A stretch of 64,000 bases of DNA, taken from the NCBI RefSeq assembly GCF_033954835.1, contig NZ_CP121471.1, positions 5,353,121 through 5,417,120 of the forward strand, given 5' to 3'. The position numbers and the translations under genes were made by a program. The DNA comes from Thiorhodovibrio frisius (lineage in GTDB: Bacteria > Pseudomonadota > Gammaproteobacteria > Chromatiales > Chromatiaceae). Position 1 is the first letter of the stretch. The number at the start of each line of letters is the position of its first letter. Below the pieces are notes generated by a model. That model searched no databases and was not told the origin of the DNA. It was given only the letters and a program-made list of their open reading frames with translations. Of the stretch, positions 16,552 through 24,976 are shown one piece after another.

Positions 16552-19458
16552 ATGAACCACCCGGCACCAACAACCCCAAACGAGAATCACTGGCAAGACT
16601 GGCTCGCCTGGGCCGCCGAAGCCGGCATCCAGTTGCCCGAAGATGCCGAGTTCTGCCGCGCGCGAGAACGGGTCTGGGCCAGCAGCGAGTATGTCGCCCT
16701 GAGCGCCGCGCGCCATCCGCAGATTTTTGCGGCCCTTCTCGCTGGCGACGATCTCAAGCGCGTCTATGGGGCCACGGCCATGGCCACCGCACTGCGCGAC
16801 GCCCTGGCCGGCGTGGACGATGAAGCCGCTCTGACCAGCGCCCTGCGCCAGTTCCGCCGCGCCCAGATGCTGCGCATCATCTGGCGCGATCTGGCCGACT
16901 GGGCCAGCCTGGACGAAACCCTGGCGGACTTGAGCGCCTTGGGCGATGTCTGCGTGCGCGAGTCCCTGGCCCTGCTCGAGCCCTGGCTGCATGCCGAACT
17001 TGGCAAGCCCATCGGCGAGGATGGCACCCCGCAGCGGCTGATCGTGCTGGCCATGGGCAAGCTCGGCGCCGGGGAGCTCAACTTATCCTCGGATATCGAT
17101 CTAATCTTTGCCTACCCCAGCCGCGGCCAAGTGCAAGAAGGCCCCCGGTCGCTAACCAACGAACAATTCTTCACCCGCCTGTGCCAGCGCCTGGTCAAGT
17201 TGCTCGAAGCGCAAACGCCCGAGGGCTACGTGTTTCGGGTCGACACCCGCCTGCGCCCGTTCGGCGATGCCGGGCCGCTGGCCATGCACTTCGACGCGCT
17301 CGAGACCTATTACGAGTCCCATGCGCGCGAGTGGGAGCGCTACGCCATGATCAAGGCGCGGGTCATTGCCGGGCCCACGCAGGCCGGAGCCGAGCTGATG
17401 GACATGCTGCGGCCCTTCGTCTACCGGCGTTATCTGGATTTCGGCGCCATCGACTCGCTACGCCATCTCAAAAGCCTGATCGATCAGGACGTGCGCCGCA
17501 AAGGCATGGCCGACAACATCAAGCTCGGCCCCGGCGGCATTCGCGAGATTGAATTCATCGGCCAGTCGTTCCAGCTCATTCGCGGCGGACGCGAGCCTGA
17601 ACTGCAAGTGCGCCCCATTTTGCAGGTGCTCCAATGCCTGAGAGAAAAGGGCCTGCTCGAATCCGAGGTGGTGGCGGACCTGACCGACGCCTATCACTTT
17701 CTGCGCCTGACCGAAAATCGTCTGCAAGCCTGGGCCGACCGCCAGACCCACAGCCTGCCGACGCGCGCTGCCGACTGCGAGCGTCTCGCGCAGTCGTTGG
17801 ACTTCGCCGACTGGCCGAGCTTTCTCGCCCAACTCAATCATCACCGCACGCTGGTGCAACAGCACTTCGACGAGGTGTTTGCTGATCCTGCCAGCGCAGC
17901 ACCGAACGCCGAAACCGACCTGAGCCGGCTGTGGACTGACCCGCCAGAGGAGACCACCGCCACCGCACAACTGCGCCAAGCCGGCTTTCACCAGCCCGAA
18001 CGCGCCTGGCAACGCCTGGAGCAATTCCGCCACAGCGTGCAGCGCAAAGGTCTCGGACAGATCGCGCTGCAGCGGCTGAAATCCCTGATGCCATGCCTGC
18101 TTGAGCAGATCGCCAGCTGCCAAGCCAGCGCCACCGACGCCGAGGCGTCCCCAGATCTGACCCTCGAGCGGGTGCTCCATGTGCTTGATGCCATCCTTGG
18201 GCGCACCGCTTACCTGTCGTTGCTGGTCGAACGGCCCGATGGCCTGAACCTGCTGGTGCGCCTGTGCGCCATGAGCCCCTGGTTTAGCGAGCGCACCGCG
18301 CGCGCTCCGCTGCTGCTCGATGAACTGCTCGACGCCCGCCGCCTGTTCGCCCCCCTGCATCGCGCCGATCTCGATGCTGAGCTCGACTCCCTGCTCGGCC
18401 CGCTTGCAAGCGACGATCTCGAACAACCCATGGAGCGTCTGCGCCAGTTCGCCCAAGGCAATCAGCTCAGAGTCGCCGCCGCCGACATTACCGGCGCCAT
18501 CCCGCTGATGGTGGTGAGCGACTACCTGAGCGAAATCGCCGAGGCCGCAGTCACGCGCAGCCTGTGTCTGGCCTGGGATGGTCTGCGCCAGCGCCATGGC
18601 GTCCCTGCCGGGCGCGACGCACAACAGAACGGCTTTCTGGTGCTGGGCTACGGCAAACTTGGCGGCATCGAGCTTGGCTACCACTCCGACCTGGATCTCG
18701 TCTTTCTCTACGATGGCGAGGGCGCCACAGAGGCCACCGAGGGCGAGCGCCCGGTCACCGCCGCGCAGTTTTATATTCGCCTGGGCCAACGGCTGATCCA
18801 TATCATGACCACGCCGACCTACTCGGGCGTGCTCTATGAGATCGACATGCGCCTGCGCCCGGACGGCCAGAAAGGCATGATCGCGCGCTCGCTCGACGCC
18901 TTCGCCAACTACCAGCGCGAGGAGGCCTGGACCTGGGAGCACCAAGCCCTGGTGCGCGCCCGCCCGGTAGCCGGCGACCCGCAACTAGCCGAGCGCTTCG
19001 CCGAGGTTCGGCGCGAAATCCTGCGCCTTAAACGCAACCCCGACAAGGTGCGCGCCGAGGTGCGCGAGATGCGCGCGAAAATGCGCGCCAATCTCGACAA
19101 GAGCAATGCACAGCAATTCGACCTCAAGCAGGGTCGCGGCGGTATTGCCGACATCGAGTTTATGGTTCAATACGCCGTGCTGCGCTGGGCGGCACAATAC
19201 CCCGAGCTGACCGACTGGACGGATAACATCCGCCTGCTGGAAACCCTCAAGCGGCTCAACCTGTTACCCGGCGACGCAGCCGAAGTGCTGACGGAAGCCT
19301 ACAAGTCCCTGCGCGCCGCCTATCATCGCAATGCATTAAGAGACGCGCCCGGGCGAGTGGCCAACGACCAACTCATCACCGAGCGCGGGCGCGTCGAGCA
19401 ACTCTGGCGCAGCCTGATGGACGAGACCGCCGCTAACTCAGATGGGGGCGCGAAATGA
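16552..19458 (+). CDS. glnE: Bifunctional glutamine synthetase adenylyltransferase / adenylyl-removing enzyme
   Basis: A 968-residue protein with two nucleotidyltransferase domains in tandem. The N-terminal (deadenylylating) one shows GELNLSSDIDLIFAYP near 180, and the C-terminal (adenylylating) one shows IELGYHSDLDLVFLYD near 710. Each is followed by its family block (RVDTRLRPFGDAGPL, then EIDMRLRPDGQKG). It tunes glutamine synthetase activity by AMP addition or removal under PII control. The chosen ATG at 16552 (MNHPAPTT) avoids overlap with putP; an ATG 14 codons earlier overlaps it by 26 nt and is also possible. ilvE follows after 19 nt, the same pairing found in many gammaproteobacteria. 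Confidence 0.95.
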   Translation: MNHPAPTTPNENHWQDWLAWAAEAGIQLPEDAEFCRARERVWASSEYVALSAARHPQIFAALLAGDDLKRVYGATAMATALRDALAGVDDEAALTSALRQFRRAQMLRIIWRDLADWASLDETLADLSALGDVCVRESLALLEPWLHAELGKPIGEDGTPQRLIVLAMGKLGAGELNLSSDIDLIFAYPSRGQVQEGPRSLTNEQFFTRLCQRLVKLLEAQTPEGYVFRVDTRLRPFGDAGPLAMHFDALETYYESHAREWERYAMIKARVIAGPTQAGAELMDMLRPFVYRRYLDFGAIDSLRHLKSLIDQDVRRKGMADNIKLGPGGIREIEFIGQSFQLIRGGREPELQVRPILQVLQCLREKGLLESEVVADLTDAYHFLRLTENRLQAWADRQTHSLPTRAADCERLAQSLDFADWPSFLAQLNHHRTLVQQHFDEVFADPASAAPNAETDLSRLWTDPPEETTATAQLRQAGFHQPERAWQRLEQFRHSVQRKGLGQIALQRLKSLMPCLLEQIASCQASATDAEASPDLTLERVLHVLDAILGRTAYLSLLVERPDGLNLLVRLCAMSPWFSERTARAPLLLDELLDARRLFAPLHRADLDAELDSLLGPLASDDLEQPMERLRQFAQGNQLRVAAADITGAIPLMVVSDYLSEIAEAAVTRSLCLAWDGLRQRHGVPAGRDAQQNGFLVLGYGKLGGIELGYHSDLDLVFLYDGEGATEATEGERPVTAAQFYIRLGQRLIHIMTTPTYSGVLYEIDMRLRPDGQKGMIARSLDAFANYQREEAWTWEHQALVRARPVAGDPQLAERFAEVRREILRLKRNPDKVRAEVREMRAKMRANLDKSNAQQFDLKQGRGGIADIEFMVQYAVLRWAAQYPELTDWTDNIRLLETLKRLNLLPGDAAEVLTEAYKSLRAAYHRNALRDAPGRVANDQLITERGRVEQLWRSLMDETAANSDGGAK

Positions 19459-19477
19459 AACCTGGAGACATCGAAAC

Positions 19478-20398
19478 ATGAGCATGGCCGACCGCGACGG
19501 CGTGATTTGGTACAACGGCGAACTCGTCCCTTGGCGCGACGCCCAAACCCACGTGCTGACCCACACGCTGCACTATGGCATGGGCGTCTTTGAAGGCGTG
19601 CGTGCCTACCAGACCGACCGCGGTGCGGCCATCTTCCGTCTGCCCGAACATACCGAGCGGCTGTTCAATTCCGCGCATATCCTGGGCATGAAGATCCCCT
19701 ACGACCGCGACACCTTAAACGAGGCCCAGCGCCTCGCGGTGCAGGAGAACAAGCTCGCCTCGGCCTACATCCGCCCGATGGCCTTTTACGGCTCCGAGGG
19801 CATGGGGCTACGCGCCGATAATCTACAGGTGCACGTCATCGTCGCCGCCTGGCACTGGGGCTCTTACTTGGGCGAGGACAACATCAAGAATGGCATTCGC
19901 GTGCGGGTGTCTTCTTTTACCCGTCATCATGTCAATGTGACCATGTGCCGCGCCAAAGCCAACGGCAATTACATGAACTCCATGATGGCCCTGCAAGAGG
20001 CACTGCGCGACGGCTATGACGAGGCCATTTTGCTCGATGCCCAGGGCTGCGTGATGGAGGGCAGCGGGGAGAATATCTTCCTCGTGCGCGACGGACGCCT
20101 CTACACCCCGGACCTGACCTCCGCGCTCGACGGCATCACTCGCAAGACGGTGATCACACTCGCCGAGGAAATGGGCCTAGAGGTGGAGGAAAAGCGCATC
20201 ACCCGAGACGAGGTCTACATCGCCGACGAGGCCTTCTTCACCGGCACCGCCGCCGAGGTCACCCCCATCCGCGAGGTGGACGGTCGCGTAATCGGCAACG
20301 GCGGTCGCGGCCCCATCACCGAGAAGCTGCAAAGCAAGTATTTCGAAGTGGTTCAGGGCGGCGACCCCAGCCGCAGCGACTGGCTGAGCCTGGTTTAA
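19478..20398 (+). CDS. ilvE: Branched-chain amino-acid aminotransferase
   Basis: A 306-residue fold-type IV PLP enzyme that transaminates leucine, isoleucine and valine with 2-oxoglutarate. Family marks are THTLHYGMGVFEGVRAY, RPMAFYG, the PLP lysine in CRAKANGNYMNSMMALQEA near 160, and LDAQGCVMEGSGENIFLV near 190. The start ATG follows CTGGAGACA at a suitable distance; upstream in-frame codons overlap glnE. Length equals that of E. coli IlvE within a few residues. It is likely co-transcribed with glnE and with the small zinc-finger gene downstream. Confidence 0.95.
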   Translation: MSMADRDGVIWYNGELVPWRDAQTHVLTHTLHYGMGVFEGVRAYQTDRGAAIFRLPEHTERLFNSAHILGMKIPYDRDTLNEAQRLAVQENKLASAYIRPMAFYGSEGMGLRADNLQVHVIVAAWHWGSYLGEDNIKNGIRVRVSSFTRHHVNVTMCRAKANGNYMNSMMALQEALRDGYDEAILLDAQGCVMEGSGENIFLVRDGRLYTPDLTSALDGITRKTVITLAEEMGLEVEEKRITRDEVYIADEAFFTGTAAEVTPIREVDGRVIGNGGRGPITEKLQSKYFEVVQGGDPSRSDWLSLV

Positions 20399-20489
20399 CC
20401 GAAAATACCGAGACCCGTTGAGACATGGCGGCAAATGAATTCCCCATCAAAACCGCAAACCACCCAAGCGCAGCATAAGAAGACCAACT

Positions 20490-20738
20490 ATGGAACACCC
20501 AGCACTGCCAATTGGCCCAGACAACCCCCCGCCACCCACCAAACCGGTGACGGCTCCAGAGCCCATCAAGGTCCAGGCTGCTGACCTGCCACTGAGCTGC
20601 CCGCGACCCGGCGACGAACTCTGGAACATGCATCCGCGCGTCTACCTACCAATCGACGAGACACCTGATCGCCGTGCCACCTGCCCCTATTGCGGCGCTG
20701 TCTATGAACTCGAGGGCGAGGTCAGCAAAGCGCACTGA
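20490..20738 (+). CDS. zf-CHCC zinc-finger domain protein
   Basis: An 82-residue protein whose C-terminal half matches the short zinc-finger family related to the NDUFS6 subunit of complex I. The first ligands lie in LPLSCPRPGDELWNMHPRVY and the second pair in ATCPYCGAVYEL. The four ligands are therefore C, H, C, C at about 43, 53, 71 and 74. The N-terminal 30 residues are proline-rich and probably disordered. Bacterial members are widespread, often beside ilvE as here, but have no firm function. Confidence 0.85.
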   Translation: MEHPALPIGPDNPPPPTKPVTAPEPIKVQAADLPLSCPRPGDELWNMHPRVYLPIDETPDRRATCPYCGAVYELEGEVSKAH

Positions 20739-20882
20739 GCCCAGACCGCCCATCCCGTCCGGGCGTCCATTTGCCTTTCAGCCCGTGCGAAACCCTGCGC
20801 TCGGAGTTCCGCCTTCAAGCGCAATGGCTGCCAGTTTCGAGGTCATGCGTTCCGCTTGTTCGACGCGCGGGGCGCCGGGATA

Positions 20883-21359
20883 TTACTCCTCCACTTTGCG
20901 AGAGACGTCCAACGCCTGCAACTGGTCGTTTTCAAAAAGATAGAATTTCGTTTCGCAGCCAATCGGGGCGTACAAATCGCCTTCGGCCAAGCCCGGATCG
21001 AGAATCAGCAGCCTGCTGTCGAGTTGAAATCGACTCCCGCCGCATGCCGTTGCCGAGGCTCGAATTTTGCCGGTCTCCACATCGACAATCACGACTTGAC
21101 TACAGCTTGTTCCGCATCCCCACTCGACCACCCGGTATTTCCCCGAAAAGTTGGGTCCCTTTTGAATGCCTTGATTCAGCCTGGTCCGAAATCTTTTCAA
21201 CTCTGGATGGTTGTCGAAGTCGATAGGCGCCGCGCCCCCCGCGTAGAAAGTCGAAACAGGATACTCGCGAAACATTGACGAATCCTCGAGCGTGTCGGCT
21301 CCGTGGGCAGCAGTTAAAAACAGAAACAGGCATCCGGCAATTTTCAACAAATAACCCAT
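20883..21359 (-). CDS. Exported protein of unknown function, cysteine-containing
   Basis: A 158-residue protein with a signal peptide (MGYLLKIAGCLFLFLTAAHG, cleavage near GAD). The mature part includes GPNFSGKYRVVEWGCGTSCS and VIVDVETGKIRAS, a pattern I associate with small exported bacterial proteins of unknown role. The cysteines in GCGTSC and later ATACGG and IGCET could form disulfides. The ATG at 21359 follows CGGGAGAAT; the longer open frame upstream overlaps the divergent ATPase gene and is unlikely. Its promoter would share the 182-nt divergent space with the ATPase gene. Confidence 0.7.
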   Translation of the reverse strand: MGYLLKIAGCLFLFLTAAHGADTLEDSSMFREYPVSTFYAGGAAPIDFDNHPELKRFRTRLNQGIQKGPNFSGKYRVVEWGCGTSCSQVVIVDVETGKIRASATACGGSRFQLDSRLLILDPGLAEGDLYAPIGCETKFYLFENDQLQALDVSRKVEE

Positions 21360-21541
21360 AAAATTCTCCCGTTGATATCTTGCGAGTGGCCGTGCGCTTC
21401 GCCGGTTGGAGCCAGCGAAACAAACTGCTCTGCGCCAAGGCCGAAAGAGAGAGCAGCCAGACGCAGTTTCTTGGATAATGCGCTCCATGGCTCCGGGTAG
21501 GGTTTGCCCAAACCCTGCATCACTGACAGACCGGGAATCCA

Positions 21542-23959
21542 ATGCTCGATTCGCAAACACAGTCTGGCATCCCTCCTGAGGTTCTGCCCCAATTTCCGTC
21601 CCCAGCGTCATCCGCTAGAGATACCGATCAAGCAGTCCATCGCGGTGATCAGGTGATCATTAAGCGCCCGGACGGCAGTCAGATCAATGGCCGACTGATC
21701 AATTTTGACCCGGAACAAGGGCTGGTGCGGCTCGAGTCCAAAGAGGATCTGCTCGAGATTCATCTTAGCGACATTAAAATCATGCACCTGCCAATCTGGC
21801 GGCAATTGGTGCAAGCTACGGACTCCGGCGACCAAAAAGGCCAGCCTGTTAGCATAGACTGTCAGCCCTTTGTCGTTCGCTTCAAGGATGGAGACGAAAT
21901 GAAGGGGCAGACGGTAGGTTTTTACCATGATCGCAACGGTCTGTATCTGTTCCCTGCCCAGAATCAGACGCGTTACGTTCGCGTTTTTATATCGCAAACG
22001 CAGATTGATAAAGAGCACATCGGGCGGCGCACCAAAAAGGTGCAAGCAATGGATTCGATCATGAGTCATTCAGAAATGGGCCAGACACCGAGCGTCCATA
22101 AGGGAAATCCCGATCAATCATTGGGAGATTTCCTGACCCAGAAAGCAGTCGTTACCGCTGCCGACCTGAGAGACGCTTTAAGTAAACAGAAGGAGATGCC
22201 TTCGGTTCGCCTCGGTTCCATTCTTGTTCAGCAAAAGCTGATCACCGAGGAACAGCTCGAGCAGGCCCTGGCAGAGCAAAAGCAAAGCCGTAATCTTCCG
22301 CTCGGCAAGCTACTTGTGGAAATGGGCTTGCTGAAAGAAGCGGACATCCAGCATGCTCTGGCGCGCAAACTCGGCATTCCCTTTGTCAATTTGCAGCGTT
22401 TTAAGCTCGATCCTCTACTCTGTGATCTGGTACCGGAGGATCTCGCACGAGAACACAATGTTTTAGCGCTCGACAGCCATGGCGATAACCTCATCATCGC
22501 CCTTCCTAACCCGCTGGACTGGCACGCAATCGAGGCCGTGCGCTTCGCCACGGGCAAGCAGATCGAGACGGTCATGGCTCCCCACGAAGCCATCGATAGC
22601 ATTATCAACCAGGTCTACGGCTCCCGCGGGCTAGAGGAGTTGACCTTCGATGAAGAAGCGCACGGAGAGGAGGAAGATAACAGCAACGATGCCGCCACGC
22701 AGGATCATGTTGTTGTCCGCCTTGTTAATAAGCTCATTGTTGACGCCGTGAGCCTTGGTATTTCCGACATCCACATTGAGCCGCAACTCGACAAACATCC
22801 AAGCCGGGTGCGCATGCGTCGCGATGGACAACTGATCCAGCACGCGGAGTTTCCAAGCAATCTAAACCGGGCAGTGGTCTCACGAATCAAGGTCATGGCA
22901 GCGATGGACATGACCAGCACCATGAAGCCCCAGGACGGCAAGATCGATTTCAGCCGCTTTGGCAAATTGAAGCTCGAACTGCGTGTCGCGACAATCCCAA
23001 CGGTCAACGGGCGCGAAGATGTTGTCATGCGCCTGCTGCAGCGCGGCGATCCCATCCCCTTGTCGGCGATGAAACTCACGCCCGAGATCGAAAATAGCCT
23101 GAACACACTGATTCACCGGCCGTTCGGGATGTTCCTGGTCTGCGGACCGACAGGCTCCGGCAAGACCACCACGCTGCACTCGGTGCTAGCTGAGTTGAAT
23201 TCGACCGAACGCAAAATCTGGACGGCCGAGGACCCGGTTGAAATCACCCAGGCGGGCTTGCGCCAGATGCCGATCGACGCCCGCAAAGGTGTCAACTTCG
23301 CCACCGCCCTGCGCGCCTTTCTGCGTGCTGACCCGGATGTGATCATGATCGGCGAGATGCGCGATGACGAGACAGCGCAAATGGCGATCAAGGCATCGTT
23401 GACGGGCCATCTGGTCCTCTCCACCCTGCATACCAACACGGCTCCGGACAGCGTGGTTCGCCTGCTGGACATGGGCATGGATCCCTTTAACTTCGCCGAT
23501 GCTCTGCAGGGCATTCTTGCTCAACGCCTGGTGCGGCGGCTGTGCGAAAACTGTCGGGAGCCCTATGTCCCTGGCGAGGACGAACTCACTACGCTAATGG
23601 ATATCTACTTAAGCGACTTTGCCCCGAGCGACGATCCTGAACTCGCACCTCCAACCCGCAAGGATCTGATGCAGGATTGGCGCAAAAGGTTCGCAGGCGA
23701 GGACGGCGCGCTACACCTGTTTCGCGCCAAGGGCTGCCCGGAATGCAACGACACCGGATACAAAGGGCGACTTGGGGTCCATGAGCTTTTGGCGTCGAGC
23801 CGGCGAATTCGAGGTCTCATCGCAATGCACGCGAAAGTCGCCGAGCTTCGCATGCACGCGATGAGCGAGGGGATGCGCACCCTGCGCCAGGACGGCATCT
23901 TCAAGGTGCTGGCCGGCGCGACCGATCTCGCCCAGGTCAAGACCTTAAGCGCTGACTGA
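21542..23959 (+). CDS. GspE/PilB-type secretion ATPase with an extra N-terminal barrel module
   Basis: An 805-residue ATPase of the type II secretion/type IV pilus family. Residues 30-80 and 105-155 look like two copies of a small beta-rich module (VIIKRPDGSQINGRLINF and FVVRFKDGDEMKGQTVGFY). Residues 190-355 are MshEN-type, the domain that binds c-di-GMP in MshE (LGSILVQQKLITEEQLEQAL, LGKLLVEMGLL). The motor has Walker A GPTGSGKTTTLHS near 535, Walker B PDVIMIGEMRDDET and the zinc-site pairs CENC and CPEC. It lacks a companion gspF/pilC or pilin gene. The HDOD gene is convergent 9 nt away and a second such ATPase lies beyond it. Pilus, secretion or twitching role is undecided. Confidence 0.88.
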   Translation: MLDSQTQSGIPPEVLPQFPSPASSARDTDQAVHRGDQVIIKRPDGSQINGRLINFDPEQGLVRLESKEDLLEIHLSDIKIMHLPIWRQLVQATDSGDQKGQPVSIDCQPFVVRFKDGDEMKGQTVGFYHDRNGLYLFPAQNQTRYVRVFISQTQIDKEHIGRRTKKVQAMDSIMSHSEMGQTPSVHKGNPDQSLGDFLTQKAVVTAADLRDALSKQKEMPSVRLGSILVQQKLITEEQLEQALAEQKQSRNLPLGKLLVEMGLLKEADIQHALARKLGIPFVNLQRFKLDPLLCDLVPEDLAREHNVLALDSHGDNLIIALPNPLDWHAIEAVRFATGKQIETVMAPHEAIDSIINQVYGSRGLEELTFDEEAHGEEEDNSNDAATQDHVVVRLVNKLIVDAVSLGISDIHIEPQLDKHPSRVRMRRDGQLIQHAEFPSNLNRAVVSRIKVMAAMDMTSTMKPQDGKIDFSRFGKLKLELRVATIPTVNGREDVVMRLLQRGDPIPLSAMKLTPEIENSLNTLIHRPFGMFLVCGPTGSGKTTTLHSVLAELNSTERKIWTAEDPVEITQAGLRQMPIDARKGVNFATALRAFLRADPDVIMIGEMRDDETAQMAIKASLTGHLVLSTLHTNTAPDSVVRLLDMGMDPFNFADALQGILAQRLVRRLCENCREPYVPGEDELTTLMDIYLSDFAPSDDPELAPPTRKDLMQDWRKRFAGEDGALHLFRAKGCPECNDTGYKGRLGVHELLASSRRIRGLIAMHAKVAELRMHAMSEGMRTLRQDGIFKVLAGATDLAQVKTLSAD

Positions 23960-23968
23960 TCCAACGCA

Positions 23969-24811
23969 TTACAGCATGGCATTGGCCTCGGCCACCAGGT
24001 CCTCGATCATGACTTCAAGCTCAGCGAGCTGGATTTCCTTAAGCCCCAACGCCTGAGCCTCTGCGGTTGCGCCCAGCACCATGTCTGGATGCTCTTCCTG
24101 CCCAACGCCCAGTTTGCGGCAGACAAGATCGAGCAAGCGCGTCACGGCCATGATGGAATCGGTTTCATCGAATGTGTCCTGATGATGGTCGCGGGCAATC
24201 AGGGCGTAGAGCTTTGGCAACTCCCACTTCAACATCAGGCGGTAGCCCATGTCCTGGTGCATGACCTCGAGCACCTCATCGATCAAGACGTCGGTGACAG
24301 ACACATCGGCGTCCTCTATCAGTTGATCGAGCACCTTGAGCAGAAACAGTTCTCCGATATCGTGCAGCAATCCGCTTAGGAAGGCTGACTCCGCTTGATC
24401 ACGACGCCCGACTTTCTCGATGATCCAGCGCGAGCCAGTCGCGCAAACATAAGCCCGTTCCCAAAGTAAGACCAAACGTTTGGTGATTGTCTCGTGCTTG
24501 GACTGATAGGCCATCAGCTGCGCGGCCATCATCGCCATGCTGGCAACCTTGTTGATGCCGAGCCTCAAGACGGCACCGCTCAGAGTATCGACCTGCCGCA
24601 ATCCGCCATAGAAAGAGGAATTTGACACCTGCAAAATCCGGCTGGTCAGTGCCTGATCCTTCATGATGAGGTCAGTCACGTCTTTCATGGTCGCAGTTTC
24701 GGACTCTTTGAGTTTCTGCAATTCCAGCGCAACGCGATTGAATACCGGCAAATGCTGGCTATCCGAATCGAAACGCTCGTCGATCAACTCCTTTAAGGAC
24801 ATTTCACTCAT
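23969..24811 (-). CDS. HDOD-domain signalling protein
   Basis: A 280-residue cytosolic protein made almost wholly of an HDOD domain (about 10-215), a metal-dependent-phosphohydrolase relative without catalytic residues that acts as a signalling adaptor. Marks are FNRVALELQKLKES, LIMKDQALTSRILQVSNSSF, GAVLRLGINKVASMAM and FLSGLLHDIGELFLL. The C-terminal 60 residues are helical and acidic. The ATG at 24811 is preferred; a GTG nine codons earlier is open too. It sits between two GspE/PilB-type ATPases, convergent with one and downstream of the other on the same strand, suggesting it regulates the same surface machinery. Confidence 0.85.
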   Translation of the reverse strand: MSEMSLKELIDERFDSDSQHLPVFNRVALELQKLKESETATMKDVTDLIMKDQALTSRILQVSNSSFYGGLRQVDTLSGAVLRLGINKVASMAMMAAQLMAYQSKHETITKRLVLLWERAYVCATGSRWIIEKVGRRDQAESAFLSGLLHDIGELFLLKVLDQLIEDADVSVTDVLIDEVLEVMHQDMGYRLMLKWELPKLYALIARDHHQDTFDETDSIMAVTRLLDLVCRKLGVGQEEHPDMVLGATAEAQALGLKEIQLAELEVMIEDLVAEANAML

Positions 24812-24976
24812 TGTCTTGCTCGTTCTTGCCGCAGCCACGAATGCCTTGGGGCGGCCCGACTCACCCCGGACTCAGACGGCTTCGTGCGTTGCCGCGATCT
24901 TCAATGTGTTTAGTTTGCGTTGGCGACTGGCCAACGCGGCGAATCATGCACTCGGTGACGGACCGTCCGGAACTCG

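Noticed and set aside
17458..18984. 508-codon minus-strand open frame
   Set aside because: It lies entirely opposite glnE, whose motifs are clear. It has no family likeness; high-GC DNA often gives long antisense frames.
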